A stretch of 64,000 nt of DNA from contig NC_092651.1 of assembly GCF_032118995.1 (NCBI RefSeq), forward strand, positions 25,900,349-25,964,348. Direction: 5' to 3'. Each line of letters opens with the position of its first letter. Within the stretch, counting starts at the first letter, position 1. This DNA is from Asterias amurensis (Eukaryota; Echinodermata; Asteroidea; Forcipulatida; Asteriidae). Below are positions 24,701-34,937 of the stretch, one piece after another. The notes beneath the pieces are model-generated. The model was given only the letters and a program-made list of their open reading frames with translations. It ran no database searches and was not told where the DNA came from. The translations under genes were made by a program, and so were the position numbers.

Positions 24701-27700
24701 TGAATGCAATTTTGTATGGTGTAAATGTGTTTTTTTAAAACAAATTTGCAATATCTTTTTAATTTGTTGTCTTTATGACAGTTCCTCCGTTTTATATTTT
24801 CTGTGGTTTGTGTTTATGTGAATTGTTGTTATTTAAAGTGCTTAGAGTTCTTCGGCATTAGGTGCTTTATCTAGGTGAATTACGTATAGGAAAGTTGAAT
24901 ATTATTATTACTGACAAGGGACAGCTGTTATGGTAGTTTATATTAACAATAAAAAAACTAACAATAACCTTGAAGAAATTAAGTTTTTCTATGCCTTTTA
25001 AATTGTTTTTGTAGAATATATTAAATTTATAGAGTATAGTGTTAGTGTGTTATTCTCATAGGTTTTGCAAATGCTCAAAAGATTTGTGAATTGGTTATAT
25101 TAAAGCAGGCCTAGACTTACACATGGACCATGCTCTGTTCTTGGCATTGGTGTCCCTTAAAGGCAGTGGACACTATTGGTAATTACTCAAAATAATCATT
25201 GGCATAAAACCTTACTTGGTAACGAGTAATGGGGAGAGGTTGATAGTATAAAACATTATGAGAAACGGCTCCCTCTGAAGTGATGTAGTTTTGGAGAAAG
25301 AAGTCATTTTCCATGAATTTGATTTTGAGACCTCAAGTTTAGATCTTGAGGTCTCGAAATCAAGCATCAGAAAGCACACAACTTCGTGTGACAGGGGTGT
25401 TTTTTTCTTTCATTATTATCTTGCAACTTCGACGACCGATTGAGCTCAAATTTTCACAGGTTTGTTATTTTATGCATAATACTTGACAATTACCAATAGT
25501 GTTGATTGTCTTTAACCATAGGTCTTTTGGTTGGTAAGCAGTTTGCAACAGCTTATACTATTTTTAAGTATAGTTTGTTTTATAAACATAATTTTTACAT
25601 TTTTCGTGTGGACCATTTTTATTTTGTATGGCAGAACAAAGAATTGATCAGCACGTTGAAGATGAATGGTTTAGTGAAGTCTATTGCATTCAGTGGAGAT
25701 GGTTCCAAGTTACTGTCCTTTGGAGGTGAGTGTTTTTAGCCTTCGTCAATTTAGGGTAGAATGAAGACATTGGAGTGATATTGCTAAATGTCCCTTTTCC
25801 TAGCTAGATGGTTCCAATTTTCATTGCCCCAGCGGCCGATTTCACAAAACTCTAGGATTAATCCTAACTCGAGTTTTAGAACGAGCAACCCGTCCTAACT
25901 TAGGATGGGTTCAATTCGTCCTATGTACTTGGATACGGAACTGAACCCGTCCTAAGTCCTAAGATAATTCCTAAGTTAGGAAGAGTTTGGTGAAATCAAC
26001 GGCTGAACTACTTGAAATAATAATAATAATGATTTGGGGTTAAACGCTAGAGCGGGAGCAAAACACCTTAAAGTATACTGAATATGCATTCTTTTTTTTT
26101 AGCTCCAGAAAGAAACCTTTTACTCACAATTGGTCTTTTTACTTTCCTGTTTTTCTTTGTTTTCACTCTAACATTTGTGTTCCCTTTTCAGATGATGGTG
26201 AAGTTTACGTCTGGGACATGAAGACTAGAGATTGTGTGCACAAATTTGTTGATGAGGGCTGCATCCAGGGCTCTACCATTTCTGTATCGAGGGATGGTCA
26301 ATACATAGCTTGCGGGTGAGTAAAACCTGGTTTAAAAAAAAACGTTTTTCTTGAAGAATCCATAAGTGCCTTCATATCACAGAGCGTCAGTCGTTAACAA
26401 AAACTTACAAATTAATTTTGGGTTAAAACATTTTCTTTTACTCGAGCTTGATTTGAAACACCAGGACCAGAAAGTACTGTCTTTGCTAGGTTTAAAATGA
26501 GTGGGGCACCAGTTGGATTTATGTTAATAATATGGAGTTTTGGCTGTTAACCACTTTCTTTTAAGCAAGAATTTTCTGTGATTAGCAATTTTTTTTATGC
26601 TTACAGGCGTTATGAAATTGGGCGCAGAGCTCGTGTCTGGTGTAAAGCAAATTTGACCATGGCTTTGGCCAGTGGCTGCCTTGGCAATGTTGAAGAATTT
26701 TTCTGTACAGTCGGCCGTGGCAACTCCCAAAGTTTTTGTTAAAGGAACACGTTGCCTTGGATCGGTCGAGTTGGTCCTTGAAAAGCGTCCTGTTACAGTT
26801 TTTTATAAAATCGGTACGGTTAGAAAGATATTGTAAAAGTAGAATACAATGATCTACACAAATATCCCTCGAAATTGCTTGATTTTCTTTTTACCTCGTC
26901 CAGTAACACGATCGGCCATTTATGGGAGTCAAATTTTTGACTCCCATAAATGGCCGACCGTGTTAGTTCGCGACGTATAATGAAAACCGTGCAATTTTGA
27001 GTGATACTTGTGTGGATAATTATATTCTACTTTGTAAATATCTTTCTAACCATATGCATTTCATAACAAACGGTTTCAAACGCTTTTTATAGACCAACTC
27101 GTCCGATCCAAGGCAACGTGTTCCTTTAAAAATAAAGAATAGACTTTTTATACTGGTGCCAACCATGTGCTAAAAGTCTTTTCTCTGATGTCATGAAATG
27201 TTGGTTTTGAAGAAAAACCAGGGATGAAGTAGGTCTCAATGTTTATCTGTTCGTTTTCTCCTAAAGACCTGGGCCCAATTTCCTAAAGCTGTTTAGCAGA
27301 AAATTCTGCTTTGCAATAACCTTTGCTAAGCAAGAAATGAATAGGGTACCAGTCACAGCTATGGTAAATATTCAGTATTTTGGCTGGTAACCTTTTTGCT
27401 AAGCAAGAGTTAGAGTTCTCTGTGTTTAGCAAGTTTTTGTGCTTACAGACTTTTGTGAAATTAAGCCCTCATGTTCACATCTACCTTTTCATTTCCAGAA
27501 GTTTTGAAATGTACAATGATTTTTCATTTTTTGTTTTCCTATTTCAGATCTCATAGTGGTGTACTAAATATTTATGATAACCACTGTCTGACTGAAGTAA
27601 GACCCAAACCGGTCAGAGCCGTGATGAATCTAACCACGCAGATAACAGCATCAAAATTTAATCACAACAGCGAGATTGTAGCCACTGCATCATTCCACAC

Positions 27701-29985
27701 CGCAAACTCTGTCAAACTGGTGAGTTTTCAAGTAATGTTATTTTAAAATATTTGTTCCATAGGCTGCAAAAGACTCAGTTGATAGTTTGTTGTGCAGGCG
27801 AGCAGGGCCTAATTTCAATTGTGTATTTACTGCTGAATTCTTACGATCACCATTCTCCGCTTACTGTGCAAGTGCTGAATTTCTGAGCTAATTGTGTAAG
27901 AAAAGAGTGTCTAGTCTTGAGGAGCGCAGAACCAAAATTCTCTGCACACCCATGAAATCTGCTTAGCATCAGCACAAAATTCCCTGCTTCCGTGCGCGTA
28001 GATTCTTTGCTTACGGTAAACAGAGCCATTTAAGTTGGACCCATCAGGTCAACCTCCATCACTCATATAAGTGTACATTATTATTATCACTGTTATAAAT
28101 GTCACAGTATAGTGAACTAATAATAAATCCTTAATTTGTCAAACACAAGGCCACGTTTTTCTGGAGAGGGCCAGGAAAATTTGGATGGGGAAAGATGGAA
28201 AGAGGATTGATAAATTATTTTGATTTTGTTTTGTCGCAGATTCACCTCCCAGATTGCCACGTCTTCCCCAACTTTCCTAACCATGCTGACACCATCGGGC
28301 TGGCTACGGAACTTGACTTCTCTCCAAACGGCGGCTACATGGCCGTTGGAAACAACAAAGGCAAAGCTATGCTCTACAGGTAAGTAAATATGTTTGTGGC
28401 CTTCCTGCCTTAGTATAGAGCAATTAGCTCCTTAGATACCATAGTGGTCAAAGGTGGCTTGTACTAAAATGCCAATAGCGGCCATAAACGGCGCAAGGTT
28501 TGCCCTGCGTCCATTTACATAAAGAGGTCAAAAACTTTTGTTTTCAACCCAACTTATTAAAACAAATTTTACCCAGTCGGCTTCCATTTTGGTTTGTTAC
28601 TTGATATTCATCTATCTATTTACATTGGGTGCGTTCGTTTAGCTTCCCTGGGTCGACCCCGGTCTGCCCCGATACGTTCGAATAGCTTTGACGGGGCTCA
28701 CCCGGGTCAGCCCCCAGTGCCCTGCTTGTGGAGTGGGTCACTTGGGGGTGACCTGAGGTGCATACTGTCACCACGAGAGGGTGAGTGTGATCGTTCGATT
28801 AGTTTTTGTCAGGGGCTCACCCGAGTGAGCACCGCTGGGTCGGCCCAGGAAAGATAAACGAACGCACCCATTGTTCTCATATTTCTCAGTGATAAGGTTT
28901 TTTATTAGCTGTTTCGTAGTGAAGCGCAGCGAAACAGCTCTTGTTTTTGTTAAAGTTTTTTTTATTATTAGCTGTTTCGTAGCGAAGCGCAGCGAAACAG
29001 CTCTTGTTTTTGTTAAAGTTTTTTTTTTTATTATTATTATTATTTTTATTTTTTTTATTTGTCATCTTCAGAAAAATTTCATATAAGTGCTGATTTGCAA
29101 TGTTCCCAAAGAGCAATTGCAATGAAATTTTCAGGGATGAAAGGTATTGGTGCAATGATCATTGCGAAACAAGGATGTCATTATGACATAATCAGAAGTC
29201 ACGTGACGTCATCTTAAAGGTGTTGTATTTTAAATGTTTGAAAAATTATAACAAATCAGCCACAAGAGACCGTAGGTTTCTGTTTGCGGGATTGGGGAGG
29301 GATAAATAAGGTCTTCATTTAGTTTCGTGTGCGTGACCTCACATGACCTCTACTTCCGGTCGAAACCGGAAGTGGCCCTCTAATTCAAAATTGGAAAAAG
29401 ATGTGAAGTTGCTTTTAACGATGTTAGTGCGTGGCAAGGGTGGGCAGTTAAAAAAAAATACCAATGACGTCACAAAATGCAACGGCGCCCTCTAGCGGCA
29501 GGTTGAAAACTCGTCAAAATGGACTTTTTGAAGATGTGTGTGGTGAAGTTTTTTGTAATTACTTCAAATTTTACACACACGTTAACTGTCAGGCAGCCAT
29601 CATATGTGTGAAGTTTCAGATCAATGACGTCATTGGTGGTCACGTGACGCGGCCTTAAAGGTGCACTTTTTGAACTAATATAACTCTCTAAGTAATTATG
29701 CGATTATGTTGAAACTTGGTAGGTTGTTAGATATTGGCAAGCTCTCGTGAATTGTGAAATGACGTCATAGTGACGTCATCACATAATTTTTTATGATTTT
29801 TTCAATTTTTGCACCTTTAACGAATAAAGTGCTATCCGAACATGGTATAATCCAAATTTTTTTTTTCAATAGCCTGGATTAGTCATAACTGCTTTAAAAA
29901 AAGAATAAATTTCAAATTCAGTTGACAGTTATTATTAGCTGTTTCGTAGCGAAGCGCAGCGAAACAGCTCTTGTTTTTGTTAAAG

Positions 29986-30017
<32 letters not shown>

Positions 30018-31654
30018 TTTTTTTTTATTTGTCATCTTCAGAAAAATTCCATATAAGTGCTGATTTGCAATGTTCCCAAAGAGCAATTGCAATGAAATTT
30101 TCAGGGATGAAAGGTGTTGGTGCAATGATCATTGCGAAACAAGGATGTCATTGTGACATAATCAGAAGTCACGTGACATCATCTTAAAGGTGTTGTTTTT
30201 TAAATGTTTGAAAATTTATAACAAATCAGCCACAAGAGACCGCAGGTTTCTGTTTGCGGGATTGGGGAGGGATAAATAAGGTCTTCATTTTGTTTCGTGT
30301 GCGTGACCTCACATGACCCCTACTTCCAGTCGAAACCGGAAGTGGCCCTCTAATTCAAAATTGTCAAAAGATATGAAGTTACTTTTAACGATGTTAGTGC
30401 GTGGCAAGGGTAGGCAGTTCAAAAAAAATACCAATGACGTCACAAAATGCAACAGCGCCCTCTAGCGGCAAGTTGAAAACTCGTCAAAATGGACTTTTTG
30501 AAGATGTGTGTGGTGAAGTTTCTTGTAATCATTTCAAATTTTACACACACGTTAACTGTCAGGCAGCCATCATATGTGTGAAGTTTCAGATCAACGACGT
30601 CATTGGGGGTCACGTGACACGGCCTTGAAGGTGCACTTTTTGAACTAATATAACTCCCGCAGTAATTATGCGATTATGTTGAAACTTGGTAGGTTGTTAG
30701 ATATTGGCAAGCTCTCGTGAATTGTGAAATGAGGTCATGATGACGTCATCACACGATATTTTATGATTTTTTCTATTTTTGCAGCTTTAACACATAAATT
30801 GCTATCCGAACATGGTATAATCCAAATTATTTTTTTAAATAGCCTGGATTAATCATAACTGCTGTAAAAAAAGAATGAATTTCAAATTCGGGATTAGGTA
30901 GGGATAAATTAGGTCTTCATTTTGTTTCGTGTGCGTGACCTCACATGACCTCTACTTCCGGTCGAAACCGGAAGTGGCCCTCTAATTCAAAATTGGCAAA
31001 AGATATGAAGTTGCTTTTAACGATGTTAGTGCCTGGCAAGAGTGGGCAGTTCAAAAAAAATACCAACGACGTCACAAAATGCAACAGCGCCCTCTAGCGG
31101 CAGGTTGAAAACTCGTCAAAATGGACTTTTTGAAGATGTGTGTGGTGAAGTTTTTTGTAATCACTTCAAATTTTACACACACGTTAACTGTCAGGCAGCC
31201 ATCATATGTGTGAAGTTTCAGATCAATGACGTCATTGGGGGTCACGTGACGCGGCCTTAAAGGTGCACTTATTGAACTAATATAACTCCCGAAGTAATTA
31301 TGCGATTATGTTGAAACTTGGTAGGTTGTTGGATATTGACAAGTTCTTGTGAATTATGAAACGACGTCATGATGACGTCATCACATAATGTTTTATGATT
31401 TTTTAAATTTTTGCACCTTTAAGTCATAAATTGCTATCTGAACTTGGTATAATCCAAATTATTTTTTTTAAATAGGCTGGACTGTCATAACTGCTTTGAT
31501 GCAAAGAGAATTTAAAATTAAGAGGGACAATTTGAAAATTTTATTAACGAAACAGCTCTGCATTTGTGCACAAATGCAATCATGTCTAGTTTTAATTAGT
31601 GACGTCTTCTTTCTGTTTTATCCTTCTAGGTTGGGCCATTATAAAAACTACTGA
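15741..31654 (+). CDS. UTP18: U3 snoRNA-associated protein 18 homolog (512 aa, 13 coding exons)
   Basis: WD-repeat subunit of the small-subunit processome (UTP-B complex); acts in the nucleolus in early 18S pre-rRNA processing. Exons: 15741-15998, 17098-17168, 18492-18572, 19015-19088, 20135-20277, 21821-21904, 23171-23342, 24039-24142, 25635-25725, 26192-26315, 27548-27719, 28240-28379, 31630-31654. Every junction is GT-AG and in phase; the sum is 1539 nt with stop. The N-terminus is basic and disordered, then comes an acidic DESGSDDEDEED patch and RLLRRTGDYL. The beta-propeller follows: MEFHPTSQVILTAGEDESLH, VDGKNNPKIQS, FSADGTEV, YVYDMIAGK, FAVSPDGQFIAFQG, GDDGEVYVWDMKTRDCVHKF, SVSRDGQYIACGS, FSPNGGYMAVGNNKGKAMLY and the end RLGHYKNY. 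These match human UTP18 (556 aa) throughout. The last coding exon is only 25 nt, after a 3.25-kb repeat-filled intron. Confidence 0.96.
16766..17030 (+). repeat. 38-bp G-rich minisatellite, 7 copies
   Basis: Unit TTAAGGGGTGGGGTTGTTGG followed by ATGGGAGTCCTCAACCTC, starting at 16766 and every 38 bp to 16994. The first six units are identical; the last is shorter with changes. Each unit has runs of 4, 4 and 3 G on the sense strand. UTP18 intron 1. Confidence 0.95.
17241..17475. mobile_element. MITE with TGGGTGCGTTCGATTAGC ends, copy 1
   Basis: Perfect terminal pair TGGGTGCGTTCGATTAGC / GCTAATCGAACGCACCCA, with internal CACTCGTGTGAGCCCCTGAC and GACCCGGGTGAGCCC blocks. A second copy is at 28625-28872. 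UTP18 intron 2. Confidence 0.88.
17527..17712. mobile_element. GGCCCAATTTC-type short element (reverse orientation)
   Basis: Ends with CAGCTTTAAGAAATTTGGCCC and contains GCTAAGCACAGAAAACTCC and CTTGCTTAGCAAAGG. Same family as 27268-27470. UTP18 intron 2. Confidence 0.6.
18650..18830 (-). repeat. tRNA-derived SINE, reverse orientation
   Basis: GAAACTGCAACCTCCAGATT followed by GTGCCAGCGCTTTACCTACTGAG reads on the minus strand as a tRNA-like head with degenerate A and B boxes. UTP18 intron 3. Confidence 0.55.
20442..20878 (+). mobile_element. TTAA MITE family 1, copy 3, with internal duplication
   Basis: The block from CTGAAGTGACGTAGTTCTCG through TTTTGAGACCT occurs twice in tandem before the central hairpin, making this copy about 60 bp longer than others. 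UTP18 intron 5, 164 bp after exon 5. Confidence 0.9.
20879..21060 (+). repeat. SINE fragment
   Basis: GCAGAGTGTGAGTTGGAGTCC (box B region), then CTTTCGGATGGGATGTTAAG and GTAGGTCCCATGTATTGTG match the SINE bodies at 53262 and 62225. It directly abuts MITE copy 3. Confidence 0.65.
21410..21740 (+). repeat. tRNA-Leu-like SINE with duplicated head
   Basis: GGCCGAGT occurs twice at the start, then GTGGTTAAGAGCATCAAATTC and AAGTTCTGGTGACACTTTTG, a leucine-tRNA-like head. The tail holds GGGTACCTGGGAGG and a duplicated GCGCATTGATACGGTT. UTP18 intron 5. Confidence 0.65.
22100..22301. mobile_element. MITE with CCGTATTGAATA ends, copy 1
   Basis: Left end CCCGTATTGAATAACCCC, right end GACGTCATATTCAATACGG; inside is CTTGTAGGGCAAACC. 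A second copy is at 31958-32162. UTP18 intron 6. Confidence 0.8.
22676..23009 (-). mobile_element. TTAA MITE family 1, copy 4
   Basis: Reverse orientation: CTTAAAGTGAGTGGACAC at the left, GTGTCCACTGCCTTTAA at the right, with a shortened central hairpin. UTP18 intron 6. Confidence 0.88.
23501..23841 (-). mobile_element. TTAA MITE family 1, copy 5 (diverged)
   Basis: TAAAAGGCACTGGACACG at the left and GTGTCCAGTGCCTTTAA at the right. The central hairpin is degraded. UTP18 intron 7. Confidence 0.8.
24621..24658 (+). repeat. Isolated monomer piece of the VPS37A intron repeat
   Basis: GGATGATGTTGAATGGTCAG, then CCAGTAGGAGGTTGACTG, matches the core of the 55400-56098 tandem repeat with few differences. 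UTP18 intron 8. Confidence 0.65.
25157..25515 (+). mobile_element. TTAA MITE family 1, copy 6
   Basis: CTTAAAGGCAGTGGACAC at the left, GTTGATTGTCTTTAA at the right, full central hairpin. It ends 119 bp before UTP18 exon 9 (intron 8). Confidence 0.9.
25844..26003. mobile_element. MITE with GATTTCACAAAAC ends
   Basis: GCCGATTTCACAAAACTC and GAGTTTGGTGAAATCAACGG pair as inverted ends. The inside repeats CCTAACTTAGGA/CCTAAGTTAGGA palindromic motifs. UTP18 intron 9. A 65-bp relative is at 52667-52731. Confidence 0.7.
26739..27129. mobile_element. TTAA MITE family 3 (AACACGTTGCCTTGG ends)
   Basis: Left TTAAAGGAACACGTTGCC, right GGCAACGTGTTCCTTTAA; the inverted ends continue through TTGGATCGG and AGTTGG. 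The centre is a 21-bp perfect inverted repeat (26913-26933 and 26936-26956) with a 2-base loop. UTP18 intron 10. Confidence 0.92.
27268..27470. mobile_element. GGCCCAATTTC-type short element
   Basis: GGGCCCAATTTCCTAAAGCTG at the left and GACTTTTGTGAAATTAAGCCC at the right, with GCTAAGCAAG motifs between. It ends 77 bp before UTP18 exon 11. Confidence 0.65.
28625..28872. mobile_element. MITE with TGGGTGCGTTCG ends, copy 2
   Basis: Same termini and internal GGGGCTCACCC blocks as 17241-17475. It lies just left of the intron-12 array. Confidence 0.85.
28905..31590 (+). mobile_element. Tandem array of a Helitron-like non-autonomous element
   Basis: Heads with the hairpin AGCTGTTTCG / CGAAACAGCT start at 28907, 28970 and 29937. 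Each continues CTTGTTTTTGTTAAAG, then T-rich and (TTA)n sequence, then about 850 bp of shared body. A third body without a head runs from about 30887. The right end shows CGAAACAGCTC again, a perfect palindrome GCATTTGTGCACAAATGC (31560-31577), 8 nt, then CTAG (31586-31589) and T, as in Helitron 3' ends. No transposase ORF; the 60-90 aa frames are just the repeat body. All of it is in the last UTP18 intron. Confidence 0.7.
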
Positions 31655-31957
31655 AGTCGTCTGGGTGTCTTCAATAGGATGGTTTGTTTCAAGCCAGTAA
31701 GGTATATCGCTTCATGTCAAGATATTGATCAACCAGCAGCATAGTCAAGTGTTGTTGTTGACGCCTTGGTTTAACCCAATAAGAGATCATTTATTTCTGC
31801 AACAAATAGTGAATGGCCTGGTGTTTCGACACTGGCATATTTTTTTTTGAAGGTCAAATGACAACCAACATGAAGAGGTATACTGGTGTAACAGAAGCAG
31901 TGAAGTGGATAGAAATGAAAAGATGTGGAAAAACAAACAAAAGAATTTGTTCAGTAT

Positions 31958-32162
31958 AGACTGTATTGAATAACCCCTTTGTTGCTTTGAAAGTCACCAT
32001 CTTGTAGGGCAAACTGAATGTGCGTCTAAACGCATACCTCTATGGATCACGCGCAGCATGCAGCGTTCCCGGTTTGATTTCTGCGGCACATGCACGCACA
32101 CGTTCATAGACGCCATGTTAGGGCAGATATTTGAATGGTGACGTCATATTTAATACGGTCTA
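31958..32162. mobile_element. MITE with CCGTATTGAATA ends, copy 2
   Basis: ACTGTATTGAATAACCCC at the left, GACGTCATATTTAATACGG at the right, with CTTGTAGGGCAAAC inside. It falls in the 3' flank or UTR of UTP18. Confidence 0.78.
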
Positions 32163-32569
32163 TTGAGCAATAGTGCCAATACTAACTTGGTAAAGTACTT
32201 TTTACTAAAGTATCTCAACTGGTTTTTAAAGTTTTTGTTTTGTTAAGACATAGCAACAAGTTATTTGCAGAAATATTTTTCCTCCAATAAAATGAAAATA
32301 TTTTTTATTCATGAATATTTGCAATGTAATGGAAATAGTCTTGATTTAAAGCACTGCTTTGTTTCACGTGTAAACTACAGGTGTTTTGTGTAAATGTAAT
32401 CGATAATGTTTGGCAGAATAAAGAAGAAGGAGTTGAGGAAAATAAAACGTGTATGTTTAGATTTTTGTTGCAGATGGTTGAATGTTTCATGTTTTTAATT
32501 CCTTGTACAGATGCCATTTCTCTGTGGCTATTCTCTGCTCATGTTCTACCTTTTAGGGAGTCAAATTGT

Positions 32570-32810
32570 GGTGTATGGCTGAGTGGTCAAGTTCACTGGA
32601 CTGTGAAGTGCTCTGGTGTTTCTGTCAGTAGATGGTGGGTCCGAGGCCTGGTTTTGACATTTATGTCCTTATAAGCAAGACACTTCCATCTCCATTATTG
32701 CTTTGTTCTTCTGATGGGACGTTAAGTTGTAGAGCCTTTGTGTATTGTGTTATGCATGTGAACAGGACCCAGTACACTTATCATTGACATTAGTTGTTCA
32801 CCCTGGTGTT
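32570..32810 (+). repeat. tRNA-derived SINE
   Basis: TATGGCTGAGTGGTCAAG, then a degenerate box B (GTGGGTCCGAGGCC), CTTCTGATGGGACGTTAAG and AGGACCCAGTACACTTATC. Same SINE family as 53262-53672. Confidence 0.7.
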
Positions 32811-32885
32811 TAAGGCATGGTTCATTACGTTTGTGCCTCGGCACCTTTGTTTGTTTGTTTGTTTGATTGTTTGTTTAGATGATCT

Positions 32886-33118
32886 TCCAACAAGGGAACT
32901 CGGCAAACTCCCACAGGGGGATATAAACGCCAAGCTGGCAACAACCAATCTCTTTCATACAAACATTGGTTAACGTCTATAATCAATAATTATGAATTGC
33001 ACAAATCAAGAAATTGTGATTCAGTAATCAGTCGACAATGATTATTCCAGTCATTGTGAAATCAGCAGTTAACTGGGGGATTCAAACCCACAACCTTATG
33101 ATTGCAAGTCCAAGTCCC
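32886..33118 (-). repeat. tRNA-derived repeat
   Basis: Body CCAAGCTGGCAACAACC and CATACAAACATTGGTTAACG. It then reads GGGGGATTCAAACCCACAAC, which on the minus strand is a tRNA-like box B. Confidence 0.6.
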
Positions 33119-33552
33119 ACATAAATATATAAATGAACAAGTACATGTAAAGTGAGTTTTATAATTCCAAACAAAACTCTGCATATCTGTTGAAAGGAAA
33201 TTATGAATGCTTTGGTACGCCCTTTTGCAAAGCACTGTATTATTATTCAACTAACAAAAAAGGTGGGAGTCAAACTAGGCTTACTTCGCCTCAAATTTGG
33301 CAATGCACAGTTACACATGGAATCTCGTTGGTGATTATGTCAAAAAACACGAAAAGCTCGGTATTCACAGTTGTTTGGCCATTGGTAATATTTTTTTGTC
33401 CACGATCACAATTGCAGGTTTTTATTTCTAACATATACAATATAATAAAATTCAGCTTACCTGCCTTAAATCAAGGCAGGCATACTAACTTTACATCCAG
33501 CACAAAAAAAAGATCAAGGCGATGAGGCATTCGCTACTTTTTACTCTGTAAC

Positions 33553-34187
33553 GCATGATGATGCAGTCCTCAATCCAACACCATTCAGTTACTCAACACC
33601 CAAACTACTGGACTCTGATTATGGTGGTATGCCTGATCCCACGTAAAGCACAATCAGTTTACCAGTGCAGTCCTCAGTCCAACACTATTCAGTAACTCAA
33701 CAGGGTGTTTTGGTTGGCTTGTGCGTAAAGCGCTCGCCTCTCACCAAGGTGACCCCCGTTCGATTCCAGGCCAGGGCCATATGTGAGTTGAGTTGTGCGT
33801 TGGTTCTCTGCTGTGCCACAAGGGTTTTCCAGACCATGCAGTTTTCCTCCCTCGGGAAAAATCAAACACTTTCAGTCTTGGCTGTACTCCGTGTTCATAA
33901 TGGGTTGATGTGGCTGGCAGCCAAAGGCGCCCTTGCATACATGTATGCCTGCTTCTCGAACACGTTGTAGCCGTGTCCTTTGCAATTCAGCTCTTAGCTG
34001 CGAGGATGATTAGCCCCCAAAATTATTATTAACACCCAAACTGTTGGACTCTGAATAGGGTGGTATTGGTATGCCTGATTCCGCAAGCACAATCGGTTAA
34101 CCAGTGCAGTCCTCAGTCCAACACCATTCAGTTACTCAACGCCCAAACTGTTGGACTCTTATTATGGTGGTATGCCCAAATTTTATA
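33553..34187 (+). repeat. 104-bp tandem repeat split by a SINE
   Basis: Units with CAGTCCTCA...CCAACAC...TTCAGT.ACTCAAC...CCCAAACT..TGGACTC...GGTGGTATGCC start near 33564, 33668 and 34107. The SINE at about 33706-34033 interrupts the second unit. Confidence 0.8.
33706..34033 (+). repeat. tRNA-derived SINE of a second type
   Basis: The head GTGCGTAAAGCGCTCGCC with box B CCCGTTCGATTCCAGG resembles a tRNA. The tail ends in AAAATTATTATT. It sits inside the 104-bp tandem repeat with AACA on both sides. Confidence 0.65.
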
Positions 34188-34235
34188 GTTCAGAATACAG
34201 TTCATATCATTTGTAATGATTCCTCCAACGTGGGA

Positions 34236-34425
34236 TTGGTTGGCAGGTATGCATTGGGTGTATAAGAACTGTTGCTATGGTATTGTGTGTTGTGTAATGC
34301 AAGTAAAAGATCCCAGTGCACTCCTCATAAAGAGAAGGGGTTCGCCTCGGTGTTTCTGGTTTAATTGAATTTTTATTGTGCCACAGCACCTTGTTAACCT
34401 GCTGCTATGTAAAGGAATAGGTCTC
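34236..34425 (+). repeat. SINE 3' fragment
   Basis: TGTGTTGTGTAATGCAAG, CCCAGTGCACTCC, GAGAAGGGGTTCGCC and GCCACAGCACCTTGTTAACC match the common SINE body. Confidence 0.65.
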
Positions 34426-34429
34426 ATAC

Positions 34430-34937
34430 TTTAACATGTAGCTTCACATACAAAATTCCTCTGCCAGATTAGTCACCTGTACAAACTAATCAGAACACAT
34501 AACACCCATCATTCGCTCTCTTCATTGGCTTCCAATTCACCAACGCATCCACTTCGAAATTCTTCTTCTTGAGTATAAAGCTGTTCATAATTTGGCTCCT
34601 GTAAATCCAAGACCTCATAGCCCTTCATTCTTCACTTTCATCAGCTACACTTTCATCAGCCTTCGCTCTTCTTCAATCGCTCATTTCAAGCTTTTTTTTC
34701 TTCTTTTTTTTCTTTTCTTTCCCTCGGGACCCCGCACCATGACACGCGCGGCGATCGCGCCTTTTCAGTCATAGCTCCAAGACTTTGGAACAAGCCCCCT
34801 CCCACATTCAAGCAGCTCCTTCATTGTTCACTTTTAAATCTCTACTTAAAACCCATCTGTTTTGTCGATCTGGTTATAGCGCTTAGAAACTTCCGTATTT
34901 AGCGCTCTATAAATGTTGTAATTATTATTATTATTGT
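34430..34937 (+). mobile_element. LINE 3' fragment (CR1/L2-like RT tail)
   Basis: Frames read LHWLPIHQRIHFEILLLEYK and AVHNLAPVN, and later LQDFGTSP and LLKTHLF-like text, the usual end of a CR1/L2-type RT ORF. Frames are shifted and a T-rich slip is visible near 34690. It closes with GCGCTCTATAAATG and (ATT)n. Confidence 0.75.

Noticed and set aside
29464-31260. Three similar 64-75 codon frames
   Set aside because: They are the same part of the intronic repeat body read three times; no known domain.
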